From: Bradyrhizobium sp. WBOS07
Lineage (GTDB): Bacteria; Pseudomonadota; Alphaproteobacteria; Rhizobiales; Xanthobacteraceae
Direction: 5' to 3'
NCBI RefSeq assembly: GCF_024585165.1
Contig: NZ_CP029008.1
Coordinates: 6,219,501 to 6,283,500 of the forward strand
DNA length: 64,000 nucleotides
Part shown: piece by piece, positions 37,043 through 49,506 of the stretch
Layout: each line of letters starts with the position of its first letter
How positions within the stretch are numbered: the first letter of the stretch is position 1
Program-made: the position numbers and the translations under genes
The notes under the pieces: generated by a model
Databases searched by the model: none
Told to the model about the DNA's origin: nothing
What the model saw: the letters and a program-made list of their open reading frames with translations, nothing else

Positions 37043-38011
37043 ATGTTCCAATTTTCCGCGCGCCTTGCCGGTGCAGCTGTCGCGCTGACCCTCGCAGCAG
37101 CGACGCCATCCCTTGCCCAGCCGCTCGAGCTCAAGCTGATGGCGCCGGCGGCCCCGGGGGGCGGTTGGGACCAGACCGCGCGCTCGATGCAGCAGGCCCT
37201 GGTGGCCTCCGGTGTGGCGCGCAGCGTGCAGGTCACCAACGTTCCCGGAGCCGGCGGCAGCGTCGGCATTGCCCAGTTCGTCAATGGTGCCAAGGGCGAC
37301 GGCAACCAGATGATGGTCAACGGCTTCGTCATGGTGGGTGCGCTCGCCATGAACAAGTCGCCGGTGACGCTGGAACAGGTGACGCCGATCGCGCGCCTCA
37401 CCGAGGAGATCCAGGTGATCGTGGTGCCCGCAAATTCGCCGATCAAGACGGCGCAGGATCTCGCCGCCGCGGTGAAGGCCGACATCGCCAAAGTGACTTT
37501 TGCCGGCGGCTCGGCCGGCGGCGTCGACCATGTGATGGCGGCGCTGTTCGCCGGCGCGGTCGGCGCGGACGCGAAGAAGATCAACTACATCCCGTTCTCC
37601 GGCGGCGGCGAGTCGCTCGCCGCGATCCTCGGCGGCAAGGTCACCGCGGGCATCTCGGGCCTCAGCGAATATGAAGGCCAGATCAAGTCCGGCAAGCTGC
37701 GCGCGATCGGCGTGACCTCGGAGAAGCGCATCCCGGGCAGCGATATCCCGACCTTTAGGGAGCAAGGCATCGACCTCGTGATCGCCAATTGGCGTTCGGT
37801 CGTCGCGCCTCCCGGCATCACGCCGGAGCAGCGCAAGACCTTGAGCGATGCGGTCGAGAAGATGGTGAAGTCGGATGCCTGGAAGGAAATCCTCAAGCAG
37901 AAGGGCTGGGATGATGCATATCTCGGCGGCGATGCCTTCGCCGACTTCCTGAAGAAGGAAACCGTGCGGGTCACCGACGTGCTGAAGTCGGTCGGCCTGG
38001 TCAAATCATGA
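37043..38011 (+). CDS. tctC: TctC-family periplasmic binding protein of a second TTT system
   Basis: A 322-aa exported binding protein. The signal peptide (FQFSARLAGAAVALTLAAATPSLAQ, core VALTLAAATPSLAQ) starts at the ATG at 37043, which has GGAGAG upstream; an ATG seven codons earlier lacks a ribosome site. LKLMAPAAPGGGWDQTARSMQ and VTNVPGAGGSVGIAQF are the TctC landmarks. The GGGWDQTAR variant resembles the tricarboxylate (citrate-like) group more than the Bug group. Its stop overlaps tctB. The substrate is unknown. Confidence 0.92.
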   Translation: MFQFSARLAGAAVALTLAAATPSLAQPLELKLMAPAAPGGGWDQTARSMQQALVASGVARSVQVTNVPGAGGSVGIAQFVNGAKGDGNQMMVNGFVMVGALAMNKSPVTLEQVTPIARLTEEIQVIVVPANSPIKTAQDLAAAVKADIAKVTFAGGSAGGVDHVMAALFAGAVGADAKKINYIPFSGGGESLAAILGGKVTAGISGLSEYEGQIKSGKLRAIGVTSEKRIPGSDIPTFREQGIDLVIANWRSVVAPPGITPEQRKTLSDAVEKMVKSDAWKEILKQKGWDDAYLGGDAFADFLKKETVRVTDVLKSVGLVKS

Positions 38012-38489
38012 CCTCGGGCGATCCTGCCCGGCCGCCGCGGCGCGTCGATCGCGCCGGCGTCGTCATCGCTGCGCTGCTCGCAGGTCTCGCCGCCGTGCTG
38101 GTCTTTGACGCGCGGGGCCTGTCATCAACCGCGATGTACGGCATGGGGCCGGAGGCGATGCCGGTCGTGGTCGCCAGCGGCCTTGGGCTGCTCGCGATCG
38201 GCAATTTGATCGACGCGTTGCGCGGCCATCTGCCCGCGCGCGAGAGCGCCGATCCGGTTCCGGTGCTTCTGATCCTGGTCGGTCTGGCGCTGCTGATCGC
38301 CATCATCGGCTTTGGCGGCGGCTTCATCCTGGCGACCTCGGCGCTGTTCGTGACGACATCGGCGGCGTTCGGGCGCCGCGCCATCCTCGTCGACAGCATC
38401 ATCGCGCTGGTGATGTCGACGCTCATCTATCTCGCGTTCGACCGGCTATTGACGCTGAGCCTGCCGGCCGGCCCGCTGGAGCGTTTGCT

Positions 38490-38493
<4 letters not shown>
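38008..38493 (+). CDS. tctB: TctB-family small permease of the second TTT system
   Basis: A 161-aa protein with four predicted membrane helices. The first starts near residue 12 ([18 protein letters not shown]) and the last ends near 145. It overlaps tctC by four bases (ATGA) and tctA by four bases, so the three genes are translationally coupled. Identification rests on topology and position. Confidence 0.88.
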
Positions 38494-39992
<1,499 letters not shown>

Positions 39993-40045
39993 TCGTTTCG
40001 ACGCACGCATCGCTTGATGCTGCGTCCATCTCGTGGGGACACCTC

Positions 40046-40816
40046 ATGCCGTCGGAAGTTCGTTCGCCTCGTCTTGCTGTCCTGATCGACGCCGACAATG
40101 CCTCCGCGAAAATCGCGGATGGACTGTTCGAGGAAATTGCCAAGATCGGTGAGGCCAGTGTTCGTCGCATCTACGGCGATTTCTCCAATGCCCGATCCAA
40201 GGCCTGGGCGGATATCCTTTCGAAGCATGCCATCATCCCGCAACAGCAGTTCGCCTATACGACCGGAAAGAATGCATCAGACATCACGCTGGTTATCGAC
40301 GCGATGGACCTGCTTCACAGTGGCCGGTTCGATGGCTTCTGCCTGGTGTCATCCGACAGCGACTTCACCCGTCTGGCCGCCCGCATCCGGGAGCAGGGCA
40401 TCGATGTCTTTGGCTTCGGCGAGCAGAAGACGCCGGAGAGCTTTCGGCAGGCCTGTCGCAGATTCGTCTATACAGAGAATCTGCGCGGCGGTACCGCGAA
40501 CAACCAAGATTCCGCTTCCAAGCCGCAGCCGCTCCAGCCGCCGGATGTAGCCACTCCCACGATCAAGAAGGCCATTGCCCAGATGGAGAGCGAGGACGGC
40601 TGGGTCGATCTCGGCGAAATGGGAAAACGACTTATCGCGCTGGCGCCCGATTTCGATTCCAGGACCTTTGGTTCGCGCAAGCTGAGCGACCTCGTGCGGA
40701 AGACGAATGCCTTCGAACTTGAGGAGCAACCGAAAGGCGGATCGGTGCGAATTCGGGTCAAGGCTACCGCCGAACCGCCGCGGAGACGGCGGAACTCGCG
40801 CCAAGGACGGGTTTAG
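40046..40816 (+). CDS. NYN-domain putative RNase fused to a LOTUS (OST-HTH) domain
   Basis: A 256-aa protein. The N-terminal NYN/PIN-like domain (about 1-150) has the acidic residues expected for a metal-dependent nuclease: LIDADNASAK, RRIYGDFSN, LVIDAMDLLHSG and LVSSDSDFTRLA. After a Gln/Pro-rich linker, residues about 170-240 form a small winged helix like the LOTUS/OST-HTH domain (KKAIAQMESEDGWVDLGEMG, core GWVDLGEMGKRL), which binds RNA, including G-quadruplexes in studied cases. The C-terminus is Arg-rich. The start MPSEVRS at 40046 fits the domain edge. The RNA target is unknown. The gene stands alone. Confidence 0.87.
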   Translation: MPSEVRSPRLAVLIDADNASAKIADGLFEEIAKIGEASVRRIYGDFSNARSKAWADILSKHAIIPQQQFAYTTGKNASDITLVIDAMDLLHSGRFDGFCLVSSDSDFTRLAARIREQGIDVFGFGEQKTPESFRQACRRFVYTENLRGGTANNQDSASKPQPLQPPDVATPTIKKAIAQMESEDGWVDLGEMGKRLIALAPDFDSRTFGSRKLSDLVRKTNAFELEEQPKGGSVRIRVKATAEPPRRRRNSRQGRV

Positions 40817-40874
40817 GGAATGACGAAACTGCAATGACACGTCCCCGGCCGACCTGGCATCCATGAGGTCTGTG

Positions 40875-42071
40875 TCAGTTGAGTCCGTATCGCGCCATGT
40901 AATCTGACACATTCGGTCTAATGGCTTGTGCCGCTGCAAGATCGGCTTCACTGCCAGCGATGTCGCCCTTGCGGCGCCTGGCGATCGCACGCCCGTACAG
41001 CGAGACGGCAAGTCGCGGGTCAATGCGGAGTGCAGCGTCATAGTCGGCCAGGGAATCGTCGAGCGCTCCCTTCAAAAGCGAAGAAAGGGCGCGGCTATCG
41101 AGAATTAAGGCATCGCGAGGTCGTATCTGCAAGGCGTCATTGCAATCGGCGAGGGCCTCGTCAAAGGCGCCCGCGATCGAACGGACGATGCAGCGGCCAT
41201 TCAGCGCCCGGGCATTTCGGGGCTCGAGTTTCAGCGCCTGGCTGAGGTCCTGAATGGCGCGATCGTAGTCTCGTTTTCCTCGATAAGAGTAAGCCCGACG
41301 TATGAAGACGACCGCATTTCCGGGGGACGGATCGAGTTCAATCGCCCTATCGTAATCGGCCAGAGCAAGATCGCGCCAACCCTTCAGCTCGTAGGCAAGA
41401 GCCCTTGCATTGAAGCCGGCCGGACACAAGGGATCCAATTTGATCGACTGGTCGATATCTTCGATCGCCCGGTCATACTCTCGCATATCCAAGAAGGCAG
41501 AACCCCGAAGTAGGTAGCCGCGAGCATTGCCGGGATAGAGCTTGATAGCTTCGCCGAAGTCCACGATGGCACGGTCAAATTCGCTCATGTTCGTGTAGAG
41601 CGCCCCCCGCTCGAGAAAGGCAACGGATGAACTGGGGTCCAGTCTGATGGCGTGATCGAGGTCGTCCCTGGCCTCGCTTAACTGGTGGTTCGCTGCACGG
41701 GCAGCACCCCGCTCGGCATAGAACCGCGGGTTTTCCGGATTGAGCTTGATGGCTTGCTCAATCTGTTCGATGGCTCGGTCGTAGTCACCTGTGAACTTGA
41801 ACCGCGTGGCAGCCAAGATGAAGGTGTAGCCCTTCTTGCTCTCGGGCGACGTCTTTCGAATTTCTCCGAGCGCCTCGCTCGGCGGAACACGACAGGCCGA
41901 AAGGATCCTGGCTGAGGGTGAATCTTCCGCTCGCGCGAGATCTCCATCAACGCTGAAGGTGATGAGCTGTGTCGTCAAGCTGAATGCCGCTGCTAACGCC
42001 AAACTGGTCAGAGAACTTGTTCTGAAAATAGAAGAAACATCATCACCGGAGTGTTCTTGCTGCAGCTTCAT
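40875..42071 (-). CDS. Tetratricopeptide-repeat protein, probably exported
   Basis: A 398-aa protein with a hydrophobic N-terminal stretch (SSLTSLALAAAFSLTTQLI, about 17-40) likely to act as signal or anchor. Roughly nine TPR units follow from about residue 85 to the end, each close to 34 residues, with repeated cores such as YDRAIEQIEQAIKLNPEN, FDRAIVDFGEAIKLYPGN and YDRAIQDLSQALKLEPRN. TPR arrays make protein contacts; no enzymatic domain is present. Slightly lower GC upstream and the isolated position give no pathway. Function unknown. Confidence 0.87.
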   Translation of the reverse strand: MKLQQEHSGDDVSSIFRTSSLTSLALAAAFSLTTQLITFSVDGDLARAEDSPSARILSACRVPPSEALGEIRKTSPESKKGYTFILAATRFKFTGDYDRAIEQIEQAIKLNPENPRFYAERGAARAANHQLSEARDDLDHAIRLDPSSSVAFLERGALYTNMSEFDRAIVDFGEAIKLYPGNARGYLLRGSAFLDMREYDRAIEDIDQSIKLDPLCPAGFNARALAYELKGWRDLALADYDRAIELDPSPGNAVVFIRRAYSYRGKRDYDRAIQDLSQALKLEPRNARALNGRCIVRSIAGAFDEALADCNDALQIRPRDALILDSRALSSLLKGALDDSLADYDAALRIDPRLAVSLYGRAIARRRKGDIAGSEADLAAAQAIRPNVSDYMARYGLN

Positions 42072-42267
42072 GTAATAGCTTCAGTATTTGGCAGAACTTC
42101 GTTTCTCGATTCCACAATACAATGATTGCATGCAGGGCTTCTATCCATCAACTTTGGGAGCAGGGAGGCCTCTTGCCCAATGCGCAAGCAGGCGTACTGT
42201 TTAATGCTCTTGCCCCGCTTGGAGAGCGGCGCGAGCATTGCCAAGCCCACAGCTAGCGAGGGTCCTG

Positions 42268-44070
42268 ATGACCAAGCTCACCCGTTTTTCCGTCGCGCCG
42301 CTGCACAGCATGACGCGCCGCCTCGCCGACGTCGCTTCCGCGCGCCTTGCGCCCGATCTCGTCGTCACTGGCGCCCGGGTGCTTTCGACCTATTCGGAGC
42401 GCATCCACGCGAACCGCGAGATCTGGATCGCCGGCGGCCGCATCGCCGCCGTGAAGCCGAGCGGAGCAGCGAAGAAGGCGTGGAGCGGCGTCGCGACCTA
42501 TGATGCCGCCGGCGGTATCATAGCGCCGGGTCTGGTCGATCCGCACATCCACATCGAATCCTCGATGGTGACGGCCTGCGCCTATGCCGAGGCCGCGCTG
42601 CTCAACGGCACCACCACGATCTTCTGCGATAGCCACGAGATCGGCAACGTCATGGATGTCGCCGGCGTCGAGGCGATGCTGGAGGACGCGCGCGAGGCGC
42701 CGCTCTCGATTTTCTTGACGGTGCCTTCGACCGTTCCTGCGACATCGGCTGAACTCGAGACGGCCGGCGGTGATCTCACGCCGGACAAGATCGCAGGTCT
42801 GTTCGATCGCTGGCCCGAAGCCGTGGCGCTCGGCGAGAAGATGGACTTCGTGCCGGTGACGATGGGCGACGAGCGCAGCCATGCGATCCTCGCGGCCGCC
42901 CTGAAGCGTGGACGTCCGGTGTCCGGCCATGTCTACGGGCGCGAATTCGTGGCGGCTTATGCTGCGAGTGGCGTCACCGACACGCATGAAGCGATCGACC
43001 GCGACATCGCCGACGATCTGCTCGATGCCGGCGTCTGGGTGTTCCTGCGCGGCGGGCCGCCGACGACGCCCTGGCATTCGCTGCCGCAGGCGATCCGGAC
43101 CATCACCGAGCTCGGGGCCTCGCACAAGCGCACGGCGGTCTGCACCGACGACCGCGACGCCGACGATTTGCTGCTGTTCGGCCTCGACTGGGTGGTGCGC
43201 GAAGCCGTGAAGGCGGGGATGTCGCCGGAGCAGGCCTGGTCAATGGGCTCGCTGCATGGGGCGACGCGCTTCGGCATGGATGACGACATCGGCGGGCTCG
43301 GCGGCGGCCGCCGCGCCGATCTCGTGCTGATGGATGATCAGCTGAAGCCGCAATGCACCTGGTATGGCGGTGAGCTCGTAGTCGAGCATGGCAAGATCAC
43401 GTCGCGTCTCGATCAGGCATTGTCGCAGCGCTATCAATATCCGAAGGCTGCTTACGCCACCGTCAAACTGCCGGAGACGATGAAGCTGACGCCAGAGCTG
43501 CCGGCGAAGGCCTGCACCGTCAATGCGATCAAGACGGCGCTGCCGGGCATTACGCTGATCCACGAGAAGGTCGCGATCGAGCCCGCGAAGGACTGGCCGT
43601 CGCTGTTCGCGCGGTACGGCCTGTGCTTTGTCACTGTTGTCGAGCGTCACGGCAAATCGGCCGGCAACGTTGCCCATGGCCTGCTGAAGGATTTTGGCCT
43701 CAAGCGCGGCGCAGTCGCCTCCAGCGTCGGCCACGACAGCCACAATATCATCGTCGCCGGCACCAACGAGGGCGACATGCAAGTTGCCATTGCGGCCATC
43801 AAGGAGCAGCAGGGCGGGGTTTGCGTCGTCGCGGACGGCGAGGTGAGGGCGCTGGTTCCGCTGCCGATCGCGGGCCTGCTGTCCGACAAGCGCGTCACAG
43901 CGGTGGCCGACGAGGTCAAGGCGTTGAAGACGGAATGGGCCGAGGCCGGCTGCATCATCCCCTACATGGGCTTCAATTTGATTCCGCTATCGGTCATTCC
44001 GGAAATTCGCATCACCGACAAGGGCCTCGTGCTGGTGCCGCAGATGGAGCTGGCGCCGCTGTTCGAGTGA
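42268..44070 (+). CDS. ade: Adenine deaminase
   Basis: A 600-aa amidohydrolase that converts adenine to hypoxanthine and ammonia. Metal-binding motif [15 protein letters not shown], then [13 protein letters not shown], the His of SGHVYGREF, and the Asp of [11 protein letters not shown] follow the order of Ade enzymes. The C-terminal part has [18 protein letters not shown] and [14 protein letters not shown] [10 protein letters not shown], specific to bacterial adenine deaminases. ATG 42268 follows GAGGGT. It lies 150 bases before gcl. Purine breakdown ends in glyoxylate, which Gcl uses, giving a metabolic reason for the neighbourhood. Confidence 0.95.
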   Translation: MTKLTRFSVAPLHSMTRRLADVASARLAPDLVVTGARVLSTYSERIHANREIWIAGGRIAAVKPSGAAKKAWSGVATYDAAGGIIAPGLVDPHIHIESSMVTACAYAEAALLNGTTTIFCDSHEIGNVMDVAGVEAMLEDAREAPLSIFLTVPSTVPATSAELETAGGDLTPDKIAGLFDRWPEAVALGEKMDFVPVTMGDERSHAILAAALKRGRPVSGHVYGREFVAAYAASGVTDTHEAIDRDIADDLLDAGVWVFLRGGPPTTPWHSLPQAIRTITELGASHKRTAVCTDDRDADDLLLFGLDWVVREAVKAGMSPEQAWSMGSLHGATRFGMDDDIGGLGGGRRADLVLMDDQLKPQCTWYGGELVVEHGKITSRLDQALSQRYQYPKAAYATVKLPETMKLTPELPAKACTVNAIKTALPGITLIHEKVAIEPAKDWPSLFARYGLCFVTVVERHGKSAGNVAHGLLKDFGLKRGAVASSVGHDSHNIIVAGTNEGDMQVAIAAIKEQQGGVCVVADGEVRALVPLPIAGLLSDKRVTAVADEVKALKTEWAEAGCIIPYMGFNLIPLSVIPEIRITDKGLVLVPQMELAPLFE

Positions 44071-44221
44071 GCCGCTTTCACGCATTCCTGTATCTAACCG
44101 ATTGAGCTTGCCGCAAAATCTCTGCGGCTGCCGCATCGTGGAAAATAAAATCGATCTCGTTGAGATCGGCTCCCGCGCAACCGATGATCTCGCTCGCTGA
44201 CTGAACCAAGCGAGGTCCGAT

Positions 44222-46012
<1,791 letters not shown>

Positions 46013-46022
46013 GGAGAGCATC

Positions 46023-46808
46023 ATGCCCAAATTCGCCGCGAACCTCACCATGCTGTTCAACGAGATGCCGTTCCTCGACCGCTTCGCAGCGGCGAAGGCG
46101 GCGGGCTTCTCCGGGGTCGAATATCTCTTTCCCTACGATTTCGACAAGGCGCAGCTGCGCGAGCAGCTCGAAGCCCATGGCCTGACGCAGGTGCTGCATA
46201 ATCTGCCGGCCGGAAACTGGGCGGGCGGCGAGCGCGGCATCGCGATCCTGCCCGATCGCACCGCCGAGTTCCGTGACGGCGTGTTTCGCGCCATCGACTA
46301 TGCTAGGGCGATCGACTGCGAGCAGCTCAACTGCCTCGTGGGCATCGCGCCTGTCGATGCTGATCCGCGCGAGCTGAACGAGACGCTGGTCGGAAATCTG
46401 CGCTTTGCCGCCTCGACGCTGGCCCGCGAGAACATCAAGCTGCTGGTCGAGCCGATCAACACGCTCGATATTCCCGGCTTCTTCCTCAACGGCACCGAGC
46501 AGGCGATGCAGCTGATCTCGGAGGTGCGGTCGAACAACCTTTTCATCCAGTACGACATCTACCACATGCAGATCATGGAGGGCGATCTCGCCCGCACCAT
46601 GCAGGAATATCTGCCCGAGATCGCCCATATCCAGCTCGCCGACAATCCCGGCCGGCACGAGCCGGGCACCGGAGAGATCAACTATCCCTTCCTGTTCCGT
46701 CACCTCGACGCGATCGGCTATCGCGGCTGGATCGGCTGCGAATACAAGCCGCGCACCACGACGCTGGAAGGCCTGTCCTGGCACGCCGCGCAGACATTTG
46801 AGACCTGA
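46023..46808 (+). CDS. hyi: Hydroxypyruvate isomerase
   Basis: A 261-aa TIM-barrel enzyme interconverting tartronate semialdehyde and hydroxypyruvate. FAANLTMLFNEMPFLDRFAAA at the start (core NLTMLFNEMPFLDRF), VEPINTLDIPGFFL with the metal-binding Glu, YDIYHMQIMEGDL, and the C-terminal GCEYKP with another metal Glu are typical. It starts ten bases after gcl and belongs to the same operon. Confidence 0.95.
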   Translation: MPKFAANLTMLFNEMPFLDRFAAAKAAGFSGVEYLFPYDFDKAQLREQLEAHGLTQVLHNLPAGNWAGGERGIAILPDRTAEFRDGVFRAIDYARAIDCEQLNCLVGIAPVDADPRELNETLVGNLRFAASTLARENIKLLVEPINTLDIPGFFLNGTEQAMQLISEVRSNNLFIQYDIYHMQIMEGDLARTMQEYLPEIAHIQLADNPGRHEPGTGEINYPFLFRHLDAIGYRGWIGCEYKPRTTTLEGLSWHAAQTFET

Positions 46809-46833
46809 ATGCAGCCATGACGACGGTGCGCTC

Positions 46834-46970
46834 CCTCTCCCGCGTGCGGGAGAGGGCGGGGGAGAGGGTATCTCCGCGACGGGAATTTCTTAGGTGCGCC
46901 GAGAAAATCCCCCAGCGGAGAAAGCCCTCACCCGGCGCTTCGCGCCGACCTCTCCCGCACGCGGGAGAGG
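46834..46970. repeat. Palindromic intergenic repeat, type C, copy 3
   Basis: Starts CCTCTCCCGCGTGCGGGAGAG and ends CTCTCCCGCACGCGGGAGAGG (cores of 20 bases), inverted copies of each other. The centre has CCCCAGCGGAGAAAGCCC as in copy 1. It lies inside the gcl operon between hyi and glxR, so it would be transcribed and could act as an RNA processing or stabilising hairpin. Confidence 0.84.
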
Positions 46971-47018
46971 TGCACCGAACCCGCGGATCGATTTCGCTGT
47001 AATGATAGAGGATTTGTT

Positions 47019-47906
47019 ATGATCGACATCGGCTTCATCGGACTTGGCACCATGGGACGGCCGATGGCCGGCCACCTCCTGGCGGCGGGCCATCGCGTTC
47101 TCCTGCATGACGTCGCGCCCGTTGCGCCGGAGCTGATCGCGGCCGGCGGCATTCCCTGCATGTCCGGCAAGGAGGTCGCGGAGGAGGCGGATGCGGTGAT
47201 CATCATGGTGCCTGACACCCCGCATGTGGAGGCCGTGCTGTTCGGCCAGGACGGGGTCGCCAGCGGGATCTCCAAGGGCAAGATCGTGGTCGACATGAGC
47301 TCGATCTCGCCGCTGGCGACGAAGGAGTTCGCGAAGAAGATCGAAGCGCTGGGTGCCGACTATATCGACGCGCCGGTGTCGGGCGGGGAGGTCGGGGCCA
47401 AGGCAGCGAGCCTCACCATCATGATCGGCGGCCCGGAGCGGGCTTTCGTCACCATGAAGCCGGTCTTCGACAAGATGGGCAGAAACGTCACCCGCGTCGG
47501 CGGCAACGGCGACGGGCAGACCACCAAGGTCGCCAACCAGATCATCGTCGCGCTGACGATCGGGGCCGTGAGCGAGGCGCTGTTGTTTGCGTCGAAAGCC
47601 GGCGCCGATCCGGCGCTGGTGCGGCAGGCGCTGATGGGCGGCTTTGCCTCCTCACGGATTCTCGAAGTGCACGGCGAGCGGATGGTGAAGCGCAATTTCG
47701 ATCCCGGCTTCCGCATCGAGTTGCACCAGAAGGATCTCAATCTCGCGCTCGAGGGCGCGCGCTCGCTTGGCCTGTCGCTGCCGAGCACGGCGGTGGCGCA
47801 GCAATTGTTCTCGGCCTGCACCGCCCATGGCGGCAAGGGCTGGGATCATTCGGCGATGGTGCGGGCGCTGGAACTGATGGCTGGCCACGAGATCGCCGCT
47901 GCCTGA
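47019..47906 (+). CDS. glxR: Tartronate semialdehyde reductase (2-hydroxy-3-oxopropionate reductase)
   Basis: A 295-aa beta-hydroxyacid dehydrogenase reducing tartronate semialdehyde to D-glycerate with NAD(P)H. The Rossmann motif is IGFIGLGTMGRPMAGHLLAAG (core GFIGLGTMGRPMA), the substrate motif DAPVSGGEVGAKAASL, and the catalytic Lys lies in GDGQTTKVANQIIVAL. Length and order fit GlxR/GarR. It completes the glycerate pathway after gcl and hyi, separated from hyi by a type C repeat. Confidence 0.95.
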   Translation: MIDIGFIGLGTMGRPMAGHLLAAGHRVLLHDVAPVAPELIAAGGIPCMSGKEVAEEADAVIIMVPDTPHVEAVLFGQDGVASGISKGKIVVDMSSISPLATKEFAKKIEALGADYIDAPVSGGEVGAKAASLTIMIGGPERAFVTMKPVFDKMGRNVTRVGGNGDGQTTKVANQIIVALTIGAVSEALLFASKAGADPALVRQALMGGFASSRILEVHGERMVKRNFDPGFRIELHQKDLNLALEGARSLGLSLPSTAVAQQLFSACTAHGGKGWDHSAMVRALELMAGHEIAAA

Positions 47907-48019
47907 ACTGTTACGCGGTAACAGTCTCCAGATCTGGCGTCTCTTTCGCCGCAGGGAACTGGAACAACGGTCCGGCCCCGCGGTTGAAGGCGCATAGCAA
48001 TCACTGGAGGCTAAAGATC

Positions 48020-48403
48020 ATGAAGACCCGTCTTGCGATTACGTTGGCTGCCGCTTCGTTGCTGGCGTCGAGCGCGGCCTTTGCCCAGTCGACGACCGAA
48101 CAAGGCGCCAGGGACGGCGCGCGTGCAGGTGGTGAAATCGGCGGACCGATCGGCGCGATGGTTGGCGGCACCGTCGGTGCAGCCGTTGGCGCCGGCCTCG
48201 AAATTCCGAACGCGGTGCTGGGCGGAATCCCGCGCAACGATTCCGTGGTGATCCAGGAGCGCGTCGTGGTCGGGGAGCCCTTGCCGCCGACCGTGGTGCT
48301 CCGTCCCGTGCCGAACTATACCGAGTATCGCTATGCTGTCGTGAACGACCGCCGGGTGATCGTCGAGCCGCGCACGCGCCGCGTGGTCAAGATCATCGAC
48401 TGA
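48020..48403 (+). CDS. Small exported DUF1236-like protein
   Basis: A 127-aa protein with a clear signal peptide (LAITLAAASLLASSAAFAQ). A Gly/Ala-rich stretch (GGEIGGPIGAMVGGTVGAAVG) resembling glycine-zipper segments follows, then a C-terminal domain with VPNYTEYRYAVVNDRRVIV and VEPRTRRVVKIID. That ending is characteristic of DUF1236 proteins, widespread in rhizobia and of unknown role. The ATG at 48020 begins the signal peptide. It probably sits in the periplasm or outer membrane. Confidence 0.82.
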   Translation: MKTRLAITLAAASLLASSAAFAQSTTEQGARDGARAGGEIGGPIGAMVGGTVGAAVGAGLEIPNAVLGGIPRNDSVVIQERVVVGEPLPPTVVLRPVPNYTEYRYAVVNDRRVIVEPRTRRVVKIID

Positions 48404-48432
48404 TCGGCAACAATCCTATGAGTTGAAAGAAT

Positions 48433-48462
48433 GGGCCCTGCGGAGCGTCACTCCGCGGGGCC
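48433..48462. terminator. Hairpin between convergent genes, possible two-way terminator
   Basis: GGCCCTGCGGAG and CTCCGCGGGGCC form a long stem around CGTCA. It overlaps the last codons of the VanZ-like gene and lies 30 bases after the DUF1236-like stop. There is no strong T-run on either side. Confidence 0.4.
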
Positions 48463-48825
48463 TTCGCTTGTCGCGACGGGTCTTGCGCGAAAGCGCATGA
48501 GCAGCCAATCGACCGCGGCCGCGAGCGCAAAGCCGATGCAGGCGGTGAGCGCGTCGACCAGGAAATCCTCCAGCCGGGCGTGGCGGCCGGGTGCCCAAAA
48601 TTGCATCAGCTCGAGCACGGCGATCAGGACCACGGCGGCCGCCGCGATCAGCAGGCGCCGGCGCGGGTAGGCAAGTCCGAAGGCCAGCCCCACCAGGATG
48701 AATGCGAGTGCATGTTCGCCGTCTTGGCCGAGGTCGGAATGAGGCCGCAGGCCGGGGGGACCGAGTGTGGCGAAAGTCACGGCGGCTGCGAGCAGCCAGG
48801 CAAATGAACGTACCAAAATAGACAT
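48448..48825 (-). CDS. VanZ-like small membrane protein
   Basis: A 125-aa protein with four predicted membrane helices. Conserved VanZ-family residues are visible in DLGQDGEHALAFILVGLAFG (Asp/Glu-His in helix 2) and in VLELMQFWAPGRHARLEDFLVDALTACIG (core LELMQFWAPGRHARLEDF). Some relatives influence glycopeptide sensitivity; most have no known role. It is a single gene convergent with the DUF1236-like one. Confidence 0.83.
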   Translation of the reverse strand: MSILVRSFAWLLAAAVTFATLGPPGLRPHSDLGQDGEHALAFILVGLAFGLAYPRRRLLIAAAAVVLIAVLELMQFWAPGRHARLEDFLVDALTACIGFALAAAVDWLLMRFRARPVATSEGPAE

Positions 48826-48901
48826 TCGCTCCGCTTAGCACACATGGCAGCGGGCCGGTACCTTCCATCCATCAGATCGGCGTGTAGTTAATGACCAAAC
48901 G

Positions 48902-49498
48902 TTAAAGTGGCTCGCGCACGCCGAGCCCGTGCATGAAGCGTTCCCGGATCTGCACGGGATCACGCCTCGTGGTTCCGACCCCGGGCTTGTCGTCGATCCG
49001 GACGGCGACCAGGTGTGGCTCGGCGGCGGACATCGCCGCATCGAGCAGCCGTTCGAAATCCTCCTCGTCCGCCGCCCAGGCGCTGTTGGCAAGGCCGGAG
49101 CCGATGGCGATGGCCACGATGTCGGCGACGCCTGCCGCGGGTGTCGGTTGGGCGCCGGTGATTTGGTAGATGCCGTTGTCCATCACGATCATGACGAGGT
49201 TCTTCGGCTTCAATGTCGCAATGGTCGAGAGCGCGCCGAGCTGCATCAAGAGCGAGCCGTCGCCTTCGAGTGCGAAGACGCGCCGATCCGGCTGCGCCAG
49301 CGCCACGCCCAGCGCGATCGGAAAGGCGAGCCCCATGCTGCCCAGCATGTAGAAATTCTGCGGACGGTGGCCGGCGGCCCAGAGGTCGAAATTGGTGTTG
49401 CCGATGCCGCCGATCACGGCTTCCTCGCGCTGGAGCTTTGCGATCAGCCGCGAGGTCACATCGAAGCGGCTCATGACCTTGGTGTTGCGCGTATTCAT
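48902..49498 (-). CDS. Thiamine-diphosphate decarboxylase, C-terminal-type subunit (ComE/sulfopyruvate- or phosphonopyruvate-decarboxylase-like)
   Basis: A 198-aa protein equal to the cofactor-binding half of a thiamine-diphosphate decarboxylase. NFYMLGSMGLAFPIALGVALAQ (core MLGSMGLAFPIALG), the cofactor motif LEGDGSLLMQLGALSTIA and VMDNGIYQITGAQPT are as in sulfopyruvate decarboxylase beta (ComE) and the C-terminal half of phosphonopyruvate decarboxylase. The ATG at 49498 lies nine bases after the stop of the partner subunit; an internal ATG at 49474 is possible. With the alpha partner it would decarboxylate a 3-substituted pyruvate. No sulfolactate or phosphonate gene is adjacent, so the substrate is open. 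Confidence 0.87.
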   Translation of the reverse strand: MNTRNTKVMSRFDVTSRLIAKLQREEAVIGGIGNTNFDLWAAGHRPQNFYMLGSMGLAFPIALGVALAQPDRRVFALEGDGSLLMQLGALSTIATLKPKNLVMIVMDNGIYQITGAQPTPAAGVADIVAIAIGSGLANSAWAADEEDFERLLDAAMSAAEPHLVAVRIDDKPGVGTTRRDPVQIRERFMHGLGVREPL

Positions 49499-49506
49499 GG
49501 TGGCGC

